Shown here: one piece after another, positions 22,816-34,707 of the stretch | Position numbering within the stretch: the first letter of the stretch is position 1 | How the letters are laid out: every line of letters begins with the position of its first letter | NCBI GenBank assembly: GCA_025200525.1 | Contig: CM045758.1 | Coordinates: 164,760,261 to 164,824,260, forward strand | DNA from: Camellia lanceoleosa | Lineage: Eukaryota; Streptophyta; Magnoliopsida; Ericales; Theaceae | Direction: 5' to 3' | DNA length: 64,000 bases | The notes under the pieces: generated by a model | The model's database searches: none | What the model saw: the letters and a program-made list of their open reading frames with translations, nothing else | What the model was told of the DNA's origin: nothing | Translations under genes and position numbers: made by a program

Positions 22816-24042
22816 TTTATTTTTAAAAAAATGAATTATCAAACAAATTTAATTTTTTAAAAGAATGATCAATATAAATAAAAGAATGAAATTATTAAAA
22901 TAAGTTATATAATATTTTATTAGGACTGAAAACAATCCAAATCTTTACCGAATATCTATATAGAGATGAGATGAATTCAAAATGATCCTTTCAAGAATGA
23001 TTTTGGATATTGGGATAAATCCAAAGTGACCATACACTTGGAGAGATTGATTCAGAATTAAAACTAGAAAAAAAAAAAAAAAGAATGAAAACAGAGTCAC
23101 AGACTAAATATGAAAAACAATAAAATAAATGGAAATGGTTAATGCATCAGAATGAAGGAGGATGGTTGGTGATGTGAAATTGAATTTGGAGGGAGCTTAG
23201 ATTAGGATCGTAGAAGCTTCGAGATTAAAAAACATTTGGTACGTGAAACACAAACCCATGGATCCAACACAACACAACACAACACAACACAACACGCCGT
23301 TCATGCAACCAAATGATGACCATGACCTTGTCTCACATAAAAGATGCTCCCTCGTTAAACTTGCTTCCCTTCAAGTCAAGCCACTTCAAAGTCAAGAAAA
23401 CAAACAAATCTCTCTCTCTCTCTCTCTCTCATTTATTTTGGTTGGTGAGTGGGAATGGCATTTTGGAGATGGGGAACAGGGGGGGGGGGGGTTTTGTTTA
23501 GAGATCCAAAGTGTTATTTTAATCCTCTTGTGTTAGTTAAGCTGTTTAACTATATATGTTGTGGTTTTCATAAATAATGTTCTATAAAATTATATCATAT
23601 TGTTTGGGAACTTTGAAAATAATTTTATTTTTTGAATTTTTTTTGTCTTTAGTAATTTTCTTTTTTAAAATTTTGTCAATTTTTTTTTTTTTTGCTTTTT
23701 TGATTCAACTTGTGATGGATTTAAAAAACATATATATTTTTTTAAATTCCAAAAAAAAAAAAAAGAGAGGCTAAAATAAATCAAAAAAATATAATATTTT
23801 TTGTTTATTTTTTTTAAAAATCTTTTCTAGACTTTTTTTGAATTTTTAAAAATTATTTTTTATTTTTTAGTTCTCTCATCAAATAGGATCTAAGAGCTTA
23901 ATTAAATCTCTGTAAAAAAAAAAAATTAAATTAAATTACTAAAGAAAATAAGCCAACAAAAAATTATCAAAAAACCAAACTCCAAGCAAAGCAAATTTCC
24001 ATCACCATCAACATAGGAGAGAAGTGTTCCGAGAAGTGTTCC
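22816..24042. other. Non-coding DNA with microsatellites
   Basis: (AACAC)n at 23266-23294, (TC)n at 23408-23430, G-run at 23480-23491. Short plus-strand frames here are built from these repeats. Confidence 0.7.
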
Positions 24043-24217
24043 AGTATGTAATGTACACCGGATATAATCTTAATATAAAATTACATAAATTGAATATAAA
24101 TTTGTTTACATTTTTAAAAACTTGAATGATTTTACGTATTTTTGTAAATTACTTATTTAAATTCATAAAAATTTATATAATTTTATATTAAAATTATATA
24201 CGGTATACATTACATGC
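24043..24217. mobile_element. Small hairpin MITE
   Basis: Left end GTATGTAATGTACACCGG and right end CGGTATACATTACATGC are inverted copies, with inverted matching inwards ('taatataaaattacata' against 'tataattttatatta'). About 175 bp, no ORF. Confidence 0.65.
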
Positions 24218-24231
24218 TGAAACAAATTCAA

Positions 24232-24530
24232 TTCAACAAGCTTCCATCACCATCAACATATTGGTGATTCCGAATGCAATATAGGCTAGCAATCTCATTA
24301 TATTAATTGGGTAATCTATGAAGGAGAAAGATTTAAGACTTACAAGTTACAATTTAATGATGTAATTTCCTTATTACAAATTCAGTTCAACAAGCTTCTA
24401 TCACCATCAACGTATTGGTGATTCCCAATGCAATATATGCTAGGAATCTCGTTATATTAATTGGGTAATGTATGAACGAGAAAGATTAATGATATAAGAC
24501 TTACAAGTTACAATTTAACGGTATAAATTT
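24232..24530. repeat. Tandem duplication, unit about 150 bp
   Basis: CAACAAGCTTC.ATCACCATCAA starts both units (about 24234 and 24387). Both continue through 'attggtgattcc', 'attgggtaat' and 'gacttacaagttacaattta'. Point differences only plus small indels. Confidence 0.9.
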
Positions 24531-25084
24531 ACTTACAATGATATTATAGGTTGTGTCAATTGTCACAAACTCAATTATGTGAGGATACATTCTCTTATCA
24601 TGTTATTATGGATGAATTGTAAGAGTTAAATGGTAGTTCTTTAACATTGCTCTTATTTAGTAGGTTGTGAAACATCATTTAACAATATTTACATAAGGTT
24701 CTAACTAATCACGCAGCGAAAAATTTATGAATAGAACATGTTGACTCATATTTCGTAAGTAGTTGAGAGATAAATAATGATTCATTTAGTATATGTTTCA
24801 ATTTTTATTTTTATTTTCTTTGGATACTACCAAGGAATTACCATATGTAATTTCAGGAGTATTTAATAATTTTTTCTATTTAGAAGTCAAGTAATACTAC
24901 AAATAACTAGATTTTTAATTAGATTTTCTTATTATTAGACACAAAGATAATAGACACGGATTCATATTTTTATATCTACTGATAATAAAATCATACAAAT
25001 AATTTGTTTATGAATAAAATTTCTGCAAAAATTACACTCATACGAATATATGAGTATGGAGTCATTTTTTTTTTCTCACAACTT
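24531..25084. other. AT-rich non-coding DNA
   Basis: Nothing recognised. Confidence 0.5.
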
Positions 25085-25725
25085 CTCCCATTTAACTAGA
25101 TGGTTTGGACTAATTTAGTCTACTAAAAGATAAAATAGGCTAAAAATCAATAAGATAAAATATCAAATCATAATCATTTCACTTTTTCTCTCACAAAATT
25201 ACAAAAAAGTCAAAAGTTCACCTTAAATGAAATTTTTTCAGCCAAATTAAAAAAGCTAAAAAGTGAAAAAATTAAACTAAAAAAATTATTTCCAAAGAAA
25301 AAAACTGCATCACACATCATCAAAACTCAAATTTAAACCTAGTACCTAATAAAATAGTATCTTATCCACTAGTTGATCAATCCTCTCTCGGTATTTTAAT
25401 TAGGCATATTATAAAATGGCCGATTGGGCAAATGCTCTGCCCCTTATTATCTGATTTGTTTTAGGTTGAACTCAGGCTATGTTTGGAAAGTTAAATTTGG
25501 ATTAAAATAGTCAATAAAGACAAAATAAGTTAAAATAATTAATAAGACAAAATATCACATCCAAATCATAATCATTTTATTTTTTCTCTCACAAGTATTA
25601 AATCATCTATAAAAAAAAATTCAACTATTTTTCCAAACTTAATTTTTTTAACTAGATTAAAATAACCAAAAAAATTAAAAATTAACTAAAATAACTTATT
25701 TCCATACAAGACCTCCTTGTCTACA
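25085..25725. mobile_element. Two diverged copies of a MITE-like repeat
   Basis: Segments at about 25100-25305 and 25480-25715 share, in order, 'gataaaata.gctaaaa', 'aataagacaaaatatca', 'aaatcataatcatttca', 'ttttctctcacaa' and 'ttatttcca'. The intervening part holds a block duplicated near 42573. No ORF. Confidence 0.5.
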
Positions 25726-26033
25726 CGTGTATGTCCTCGTATCCTCCTAAATTCCTGCCTACTAAAATGAGGTCTTGGTCATTAAGAAGTATCCACTTGT
25801 AACCATGACTCTTTCATGTCAATTTCAAAGTGAGATTGTTAGATGTTTAGAAAAAAAATTTTAAAAACAAAATGTTCAAAAAATATAATATGTGGAGTAT
25901 ATTTAAATTGACTATCATGCAACTATTATTTAAAATGAATTTAATTTGTACATTATAAATATTTTTGACATTTCCAAATACATAACATTATTCTTTGAAA
26001 AGGGTTGGTTTAACCTTCCAACAACCCTAACAC

Positions 26034-26796
26034 TAAGGGCTGGTTTGGCATGACCTGTTTCAGCCAAAAAGCCAAAAAGTTACTCCAAAATCCAAAAATA
26101 CATCACTATTCACCAAAAAAAAAATTTGAGTTTTTCTGTCAAAAGGACACACGGATTGACCATGCACAGCTGCTGGGCAGCGGCTGTGTCAGCCAAAAAG
26201 GCTTGATTCGGTGTGATTGGCACACACTGCTGTTTGGCCTGTGGGAGCTATCACGGGTCCCGTTTTGATAATTTGAACCGTTCAATGTGTAGAAATCGTC
26301 GATTACTATATGTCTGTAAAAAATCACATTGATCGGATATCAATAAAGGTATGATCGGATCATTTACGTACGACAAATGCATGGTGTTATAATTAATGAT
26401 TGAAAAATAAATAAATCTGATCATATGGCTATCGATATCCGATTAATGTGATTTTTTATAGGTATATAGTGTTCGACGAGTTACACACATTGAACGGTTC
26501 AGATTATTAAAATGGGACCCGTGATGACCCCCACGGGCCAAACAAAACCGTCCAATACTTTTTACAAAAATTACCCAATAATTTTTTACCCCAATACACG
26601 GCTGCCGAATTGTACTGTGGGGCCCACCTGTCACTATTCACCTCTTACACACTCTTTTTATACAATTTTTTAATACACATTTTTCCAAAAAAATCTAAAA
26701 AGTTAACCCAAACCTCCATATTTTTTTCTCAACTTTTTTAGTCCAAAAAGTCAAAAAGTGCACTTTTTTAGTACACCCCAAACCAGCCCTAAATGT
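26034..26796. mobile_element. Tourist-like (PIF/Harbinger) MITE with nested foldback
   Basis: Terminal inverted repeats GGGCTGGTTTGG (26037 on) and CCAAACCAGCCC (to 26793), flanked by TAA on both sides, as expected for Harbinger-type insertion. Internally, 26240-26545 is itself a hairpin with arms CACGGGTCCCGTTTTGATAA and its inverse; this core is shared with 42730-43045. No transposase. Confidence 0.75.
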
Positions 26797-26832
26797 TGTG
26801 TGGAGTTCACTCGAAACTTATTAAAATTTTAA

Positions 26833-27215
26833 GGCAAATTATATCAGAATTTTTTTGTATTTTGTCTCTTATATTATTTTGGTCAATGTAATTTCAATGA
26901 AATTGTTTTTGACTAATAATGTTAGATTTTATATCAATTTGGTCCAATTAATAAAACTAATTATAAATTTTGAAAGAAAATGGTCACTAAGTTAGTTTAC
27001 GCTAATTTATTGAGTTCAACAAATTTATAATTTTACTTATAAAAGCAAAAAAGATGCCGCTCATATATGTATTTTTCATAAATTAAAAAAAATACTAACA
27101 ATTATAATCAACCAGACTAGTTGAGACAAAATTATAAATTCATGATCAAAATCAAACCAATTAAAATTAAAAGAAATAAAATATAGAAACTATTAGTATA
27201 ATTTGTCCAAAATTT
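26833..27215. mobile_element. Foldback MITE related to 21287-21930
   Basis: Starts GGCAAATTATATCAG and ends CTATTAGTATAATTTGTCC, inverted relatives of each other and of the termini at 21287-21930. No ORF. Confidence 0.55.
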
Positions 27216-27535
27216 TAATATATTTTTATTTTGTAAAAATGTTAATATCCTTGTCAAATTTATTACAACAACTCCGACAAGGAACCAAGTTGTTGTGCGA
27301 TGAAAATGGTCCGCTCGGTTAGAAAATGTGTTCGACGCATGTGATATAAACCAAGGGACATAAAATGGCCCTCCCAATGTTTTTTTTTTTTTATATATAT
27401 ATATTTATTTTTATTTTTATTTTTTAACTGCCAAATTTTTAATATTAAATTATTTTTGTGAAAGAGTTAGGAGACGAGTAATCATTCACCTAATGTGCTT
27501 TCCAAACACACATTTGCTTCAAATATAACAATAAT

Positions 27536-28299
27536 TGTACAGGAAAGAAATACACCTTCTCGTATAATCCTGTTGATCAAGTCTACGTTCCTCGTACGAC
27601 GTTTCTTCCACCTGAAAATACAAACGTGAGCTAGCCGGCGGGTGTGTGCCGGAAACCTCTCCGATGCCTAAGTCAGTAAGCAAGACAGGAAGGCAAAAGC
27701 TCAATGTATTCAGGGAGCAAAAGTTGCATTACCTCTCCAAAGGTGATATTGGTGAGCTTATATAGATTTCGCGTGGCACAATCCTGGTAGGACTCTTATT
27801 CCTCCATGTGCAGAGTCCTCCTAGGATTACTCCTCTCACGAGTCCCCTAGGACTCATACTCTTGGAAGATAATGCTTATCCTCCAACACCTCCTCACCGC
27901 TTAAACCAAGTGAGATGGTTCTTCTCATGGTCGAACTATTTCAGACCAAGTAACAATTACTGCCCTTAATTTATTCTCTCCTTACCTCGGCTTTCCCATA
28001 CTAAGACCGAGCTATCCATAAGGGAATTAAAACCGAAGCCAAGAAACCATAGCTTACTTCGGTCTCTCACATGCTACAACCAAGTAATCACCAAGACCAA
28101 AACATTTGAGCTACTCCACTCAACCGAAGTAGAACCAAGTCCTCCAAGACAAGGGCTATTTACCACGCTGCGTGTGGGTCTATCTTCAAAGCTACCTCTC
28201 CAAACCGGAGTAACTTACACGCCCTATCTCACGAAGCCTTTTTTATTTCGCCCTACGGCCCAACACCCACCGCCCACTTGTATATAAATTACCCTCTCA
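27536..28299 (-). repeat. 3' LTR of element 1 (764 bp)
   Basis: Begins TGTACAGG, ends CCCTCTCA. TATA-like CTATATAAGC on minus at 27757-27766. It is shorter than its partner because many single G residues, mostly in CCG or CGG contexts, are missing between about 27830 and 28290. Confidence 0.9.
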
Positions 28300-29446
28300 A
28301 TTGCCCTTAATTCCATCCGCAAAGCATGATTGGGATTACTCGCCATAAACCGAACTAAGATTTTTTTGCTTATCCAAATGAGCTATAACTGTCACCATCT
28401 CTACGAAATGAAAACCTTCTTGGCTGCTCTAACCGAGCTAAGTTTAAGCCGAGCCAAAAACGTCTGGTCAAAACGTCTCTTCAGTCTGTAGAAACTGAAT
28501 CGATTGTCCTTCCGTCGACACGCGTGACTCGACCGGCTAACTCCACCAGAACGCCGCCTCAGATTTCAGAACTTTTGAACAGTTCCCGCCCTTTTTGCAT
28601 TTACACCAAAAGAACCCTTCATTTTCGAATCACACTATTCTCTATTCATCTCTTCTCTTTCTCCCTGTGTTCTTCCTGTTCTTCCTGCTCCTGAGCTCGT
28701 GCCTTTGCTGTGTTTGAAGCTTCCATCCTTCTTTCATTCTCTTCATTTGGTAAGTAACTTCAATCCTTTTCCCTTGTTTTTGCTTTCCTTTCTGCATTTT
28801 ACTCATTTATCTGTAGTTCATTTCTTGTTTTTGCAAAATACTTCTCTCATGCTTAGTTTCTGAAAAAACTTCACAAAAGCCCTTAGAATATCATGATGCA
28901 GCCTGTAAAACTAGGTTTAGATCTGGAATCACGTCGCAACCGGACTAGTATACTGTTGTTGTTATATATAGGCAAACTGGAACCGAACCAACACTTGTGC
29001 ACATCACAATAGTTTTAATAGGTTTCCATCTGATATACCTTAGCCGAAACAAAAACACACTCGAACCTGAAATTTCGACCTTCGACCGAGCTAAGCCCTA
29101 GGGGCTAAGCCAGCTTTCTGAGTCCTAAACCGAACTCATATAAGCTGCCCCTTGAGGCCTAACCGAAGTAAGAAAATTCTCACCTGAAACCGAGATAACA
29201 AAAATACTCTATGAACCGAGGTAACGAGCACTTGTCAGAAACCGATGTAGATACCAAAGTACCTTGTTGAGCCGAAATAAGACTAGTCTTTTCTTGCTTT
29301 GTCTTTGTAGCACGATCTATGATCAGTGCTTAACAACTTGTTTTCTCACTTTGCAGACTTAGGTTGCCAGGCACTTTCCTGCGCCCTGCCGAGCTACCGA
29401 GCACACTTTTCCAACCGATATAACTTATTTTAACTTATACAATAAA
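28300..29446 (+). promoter_or_regulatory. Leader region of the opposite-strand gene
   Basis: Upstream of the plus-strand ATG at 29447 is a CT-rich stretch (28630-28749), then a strong donor (GTAAGT at 28750) and acceptor (TTTGCAG to 29357), which look like a 5'-UTR intron. The intron holds many ACCGA(A/G)NTAA-like words. In the element's own sense this is the 3' region before the polypurine tract. Promoter position is inferred only. Confidence 0.45.
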
Positions 29447-31468
29447 ATGGGGAAATATAGATTCCTTGTAGAAACCCCAGGTGGTTTGGCCGAATTCCGA
29501 AAGGACCACCATATACCAGACGACGTACACCTAACCCTGGCCGACCGAGATGTCGACCCATGGAATAACGAGGGCTTTGTCCCCTTTACCATTCAATCCA
29601 TAGTAGAGACCGGACTACGATTCCCAGTCCAGCCTTTAATCTGTGAATACCTTAGGCAAACCAGACTTTGCCCAACCCAACTCTCCATCAACACCTATCG
29701 CATAATAATGGGCATAGACGCCCTAAACCGGAAACACGGTCTGAACCTCGGTTTAGCCGAACTATTGCACCAGTATTCAATAGGATCTAAAAATGAAGAC
29801 TGGTGCTATTATCTGAGAATCCGCCGAGGTCGAGAAAAAATAGTAAAACACACACCAGACAAAGACCTAAATGATGACGATTTCTTTTGGGTCTCTGGAA
29901 ACTTTGAAGACCTTGAGGCTCAAATTCTGTCAAGAATAAATCTGGAAAATGGGACAACCGGTATACATACTTCGTCGCTTTATCACTTTTCTTTTTATTT
30001 CGGTGATTTGCTACGAACCTAACTATGCTTGTTTTCCTTTTGCAGATTTAGCTTATCTTCACTCCCAAGACAACTACCCAAACCTCGATCTTCTACGACC
30101 GCACTAAGAATAAGGGAGAGAAGTTGGCCAAACTCCTTGATTTCGAACCGACCTACCGCTATTAGGTCGAGAAAAGCAAGGGTGACTTTCTCCTTGAAGA
30201 CCCACCGTAACTGCATCTAACTTTACCCGAGATAAACTTAGTGCCGCCACGGTAACAAGAGATGGCGAAGAAAACAAATTGAAAGCCATGCTCACCTCAA
30301 CCACCGGGTCAAGTGCCTCCAACTCATCCAACCACAAAAGCCGTGGTAGCACTTCCTTCACAACAGCCATCCTCCTCACGCGGAGCTAAGCGCTCCCGGA
30401 CTACTGAGATCGAGCAGCGTTTGGTTGATGAGGTTGACCCCATCCTTCCACCGAGCCCCGAACTCAACCTCCAACCGAATCATCCGAATCGAGTGCGCCA
30501 ACAACAAATGGGCTCCACCCTGCGTCTACAACAACCGGGATACCGACGAAGATGACTCCGTTGTGGTGACAAGGATCACCCATCGCCTTCAACTCGCCAG
30601 GTGTTTGTCTTCCCAAAGACATGGAACACCACGATGTGACTAAATACCGAAATAAGGCCATCCGGTCGTCCACCAAGTCAATGATTTTGGTAAGCAGTAC
30701 TGTTTTTTCTTTGATCAGTCTAATTTCTTCCAACTCTTAGCTCGGCTGACAGGGAACTCTTCTTTTGCAGGCCATTCAGAAGAACACCATTGCTCACAAG
30801 CAAATAATGGAACTTCGCAAAACAACAAGGTGGGCAATAAGGAATAAAACCCAGGTCATTTAGAAATCTTTATCTAAGCAAAGGTCGGCCGAATCGAGGC
30901 CAAGTAGCTCGAAATTGGCCTGGTCACCTCGGCTGAGGGTAACAAACAGCGCGCCGTGACCGAGGTGAAAGACAAATATTTATGGGAGATGGCGGAGCTT
31001 GAAAATAAGAAGAACGCCGAAATATCGGAGTTGGAGAAAAAGGTTGAAAATGCCTCCAAGGAAGGCTTTAAAGAAGCCGAAGCTGGCTACTCTCTACAAT
31101 GTGAAGCAGCGAAGAATTTGTTCTTCAAGTGCGGCTGGAGAGGTGCTTTGGAGAAGATTGGTTGTGGACCTGAAACCGAGGTCTACAATCCTCCAGAGCA
31201 TTTTATTCCGGCTTCGCTGAAAGATTACGCTGATGAACTCCAGAAGCAATTTCTCGGCTCATCAGATGACGATGATGATGATGAAGAAGAAGCAACTGAG
31301 ACTCCGGCTAACCAAGATCAAACCGGTGACCCATCAGCTCGGTTGGAGGCAGCGATTGAGAATGCAGTGTCGGAATTCCCAACCGAGACGGCTCTAGCTG
31401 CAGATACCGGAGTACGTGCTGACTCTGGGGCCGATCTGGATGCCGAGATAGATGATCTCTTCGATTGA
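29447..31468 (+). pseudogene. Opposite-strand extra ORF, PF04195-like + coiled coil
   Basis: Not gag-pol: this gene faces the other way. Exon 1 (29447-29960) encodes about 171 residues like the 'putative gypsy type transposon' family (PF04195), with TGLRFPVQPLICEYLRQT and NTYRIIMGIDALN. Donor GTATAC at 29961; acceptor TTTTGCAG to 30044. Exon 2 (30045-30688) has at least one frameshift near 30105. Exon 3 starts at 30771 with GCCATTCA, the same start as in element 2. The last part (30956-31468) is a Glu/Lys-rich coiled coil, then NLFFKCGWRGALEKIG, and an Asp/Glu-rich tail ending DLFD. It was once a spliced gene with coiled-coil and acidic parts; function unknown. Additional ORFs of this kind are known in Tat elements. 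Confidence 0.75.
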
Positions 31469-31632
31469 ACTCTTTTTTTTTTTTTTTTTTGCCTCAAATT
31501 CTGTAACCGGGCTACAGCCACTGCACTTGTACTTTGCTCAGGAATTTGAATGAAAAAATCTTTCCACCAAGTCTTGCTTCGGTTGTGTATGTATGCCTGT
31601 ACTTGTAATGAATTTATTTACTATAACTCACT

Positions 31633-32030
31633 AGCCAACCACTCTTCAGCCGATATAACTTACTTCGGCTGAAGAGTTCAAAGCGTTGGTTTAATCCAGC
31701 CAACCACTCTTCAGCCGATATAACTTACTTCGGCTGAAGAGTAACAGGAGTTGGTTTAATCCAGCCAACCACTCTTCAGCCGATATAACTTACTTCGGCT
31801 GAAGAGTAACAGGAGTTGGTTTAATCCAGCCAACCACTCTTCAAAGATATAACTTATCGGTGAAGAGTAACAGGAGTTTGTTTAATCCAGCCAACCACTC
31901 TTCAGCCGATATAACTTACTTCGGCTGAAGAGTAATAGGAGTTGGTTTAATCCAGCCAACCACTCTTCAGCCATGCACTTACTTCGGCTGAAGAGTACAG
32001 AGAGTTGGTTTAATCCAGCCAACCTTGAGG
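31633..32030. repeat. Six 65-bp tandem stem-loop repeats
   Basis: Unit about 65 bp; each contains ACTCTTCAGCCGA ... TCGGCTGAAGAGT, perfect 13-bp inverted arms around an 11-nt loop. Unit 4 (about 31837) and unit 6 have degraded arms. Located between the convergent ends of the extra ORF and pol, the hypervariable zone known to seed satellites in Tat elements. Confidence 0.95.
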
Positions 32031-32297
32031 TTGGGTTTTCCAGCCAACCTAGAACACAGTGTTTGGTTATTCCGACCAAACGTCCTGCAGCCTGGATCCG
32101 TATCCTAGGCTTAGGAAGTGCCATAGTTGGTTTAATCCGGCCGACTATGGTTACAATGCTATTAGCTTACAAAAAGTTACTTTCTACCAGAAGCAAATAT
32201 GCTAAAAAAGAATCGATTTGTTTTTATTGAAAGTAAAAAATTACACATACTGTAAAGAAAAAAGCTAAAAATAAAATAACTTAAGATTGGCTGTGTT

Positions 32298-33497
32298 CTA
32301 GGGCCTGGGAATTGCTTTGCCGTCCTCATCTTCCAAGTGGTATGCCCCTTTACCTGCTAATCCGACCACTTTGTAAGGACCTTCCCAGTTAGGCCCTAAC
32401 TTGCCATCCCCTAGGACCAATGTATTGCCCATCACTTTGCGTAGTACCCAATCGCCGATCTTGAACTGCCTTGGATGTACTGTTTTGTTATACTTCCTAG
32501 ATAGCTCTTGTTGGTAGGAGGCGATGTGAACTAATGCCTTTTCTCTTCTTTCTTCTGCCAAGTCAAGTTCTAACGTGATGGCTTCCCCATTCAGGTCCGG
32601 ATCAAAATTTTCGCTCCGAATTGTAGGAAGGCCAACTTCTAATGGGATGACCGCTTCCATGCCATAGGCTAAGGAGAATGGAGTTTCTCCTGTTGACCGT
32701 CGTGGTGTGGTGCAATAAGCCCATAAAACGTGAGGGAGCTCTTCTGCCCACTTGCCTTTGGCTTTTTCTAACCTTTTCTTCAATCCGTCCAAGACTACCT
32801 TGTTTGACGCCTCTGCCTGACCATTTGCTTGGGGATATGCCGATGTGGAGTTGTAGAACTCTATCTTGTACTCTTCACAAAAGCTTCTAAAAATTCTGCC
32901 ATCAAACTGAGTGCCGTTGTCTGAAATCAGTGCTTTTGGTATGCCAAAGCGAGTAATGATGTTCTGCCAGACAAACTTCTTCACATCTTTTTCCTTGATT
33001 GACGCCAAAGCTTCTGCTTCCACCCACTTGGTGAAGTAGTCTGTTGCCGCAAGAAAGAACTTCCTGTTGCCTGGTGCTGTTGGGAGTGGTCCCACTATGT
33101 CTAAGCCCCATATTGCGAAAGGCCATGGACTAGTGAGAGGTAGGAGTTCTCTGGCAGGTTGATGTATTTGATGTGCAAACCGACACTTTTCGTGATTTTT
33201 GACATACTTCTCTGAATCCGCTTGCATGTATGGCCACCAATACCCTTGTGAAATAGCTCGGTATGCCAATGATCTTCCTCCTTGATGGCTGCCACAAACC
33301 CCTTCGTGTATTTCAAACAAGAATGCTTCTACCTTGCTGGGGTGGACACATTTTAAGTAAGGTCCTGAGAACGACTTCTTGTATAATGCCAGGGATGGAG
33401 CGAGCCAAAATCGTTGCGACTTGGCTCTTATTCTGTTTGCTTCTTTCTTATCTTCTGGTAGAGTGCCGTCTTTCAGGAACAGTATGATGGGATCCAT
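32298..33497 (-). pseudogene. Integrase of element 1
   Basis: Nearly complete rve integrase. N-terminal zinc-binding region near residues 69-110 (HEGVCGSH ... HEKC) has only one of the two expected final Cys. Catalytic DDE: Asp in WGLDIVG, Asp in ISDNGTQFD, Glu in NGQAEASNK. C-terminal domain includes KLGPNWEGPYKV. The frame stops at TAG (32298-32300) right after PRP, where element 2 has Trp followed by NT-NL, so this is a premature amber a few residues before the natural end. Upstream (33498-33735) the linker to RNase H is full of stops. Integrates cDNA into host DNA when functional. Confidence 0.85.
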
Positions 33498-33735
33498 CTA
33501 AGAAGGACCTAACTCCGCACAACATACCTCTTCACACGGGTCTTCAATACTTGGTGCGGGCGGATAGTCGATCAATAGAGGATGTGGGATGGAGGTATTC
33601 GCCATTGAGGCGAAGCCCGCTAGTTCGTCTGCTCTACTATTCTCCTCCCCGCTAACTGTTTCTATCCTCACCACTTCAACTTCTTGATCTCGGTTCGACT
33701 AGCTCTTGGTACTTAGCCATTCTGCTGCCCTTGCT

Positions 33736-34704
33736 TCAGAGTCGCGAAATTTGATTCACCACCAACTGTGAGTCATCAGAGACCATGAGTTCGTGGCCTT
33801 CATGTAGGCCACGACTTGAGTCTGCAAGAAGCGCCAGACTCCTCTTCATTGTTTGATCTCGAAGCCAAGGTTGATCGCCTGTTCCACTACTAGGCCATCT
33901 GGAGAGATGAGGACTATGCCAAGTCTTGCTCCATGTCGGTTGGATGCCCCATCCACAAAGAGCTTCCACATCTCCCCAACGAACAACTTCCAACAAGTGG
34001 AGGGGTCGGACGATGCCTTGGGGTCTTCCATGCCAGTGTCTTCTTCAGAGTCCATAATTGCAGTCTGCCCCTTGTCTTCTGATGGGCCCAAGTCATTAGT
34101 CGCTAGTGAATTTTGACTTGGTGTAGTAAGGTTGGCTTCCTCGCCTCTCTACTCAGTCTCGCCTTGGGTTCGATCGAGTAGCCTGTACTAGGGGTTGCGC
34201 TATTCCGGCGTCAATCTCCATCCCTAGTTTGGTTGTGTCAGTCAGATCGATTGGGCAGACTTGGTGGCTTCCAGGAGTGAACTCTGCGACGAAGTCTGCC
34301 AAAGATTGGGCCTTTACTGCGGTTCTGGGTTGGAACTTCACATCATATTGTCCCAACTCCACTGCCCACTTCAAAATCCGCCCAGAAAAGTTTGCCCTCT
34401 CAAACAAAGCTTTTAGGGGAAAGGCTGTGAGGACGACAATGGTGTGGGCGTGAAAGTAGTGCGCCAATTTCCTGGAGGCCATCATTAAGGCCAGCGCTAG
34501 CTTCTCTAGAGGTAAATACCTTGTTTCGGCTCCCAGCAATGTCTTGCTGACATAGAAGATAGGTAGATGTTGGATTCCATCTGCCCGAACCAACACCGCA
34601 CTTACTGCGTGCTGAGAGACTGCCAGGTAGAGGAAGAGTTCTTCTCCAGGTATTAGAGTGACCAGTAATGGTGGAGAAGACATGTATGCCTTCAAACTCT
34701 CCAA
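33736..34704 (-). pseudogene. RNase H and second (archaeal-type) RNase H, broken
   Basis: 34704-34153: RT-linked RNase H with AVSAVLVRADG, YVSKTLLGAETRYLPLEK and QYDVKFQPRTAVKAQSLADF. 34091-33846 and 33770s: second RNase H with [27 protein letters not shown] and, in another frame, SDDSQLVVNQI. The second domain is frameshifted at least once around 33830. Two RNase H modules in a row mark the Tat lineage. A TGA at 34708-34710 separates this part from RT. Confidence 0.8.
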
Positions 34705-34707
34705 TGC

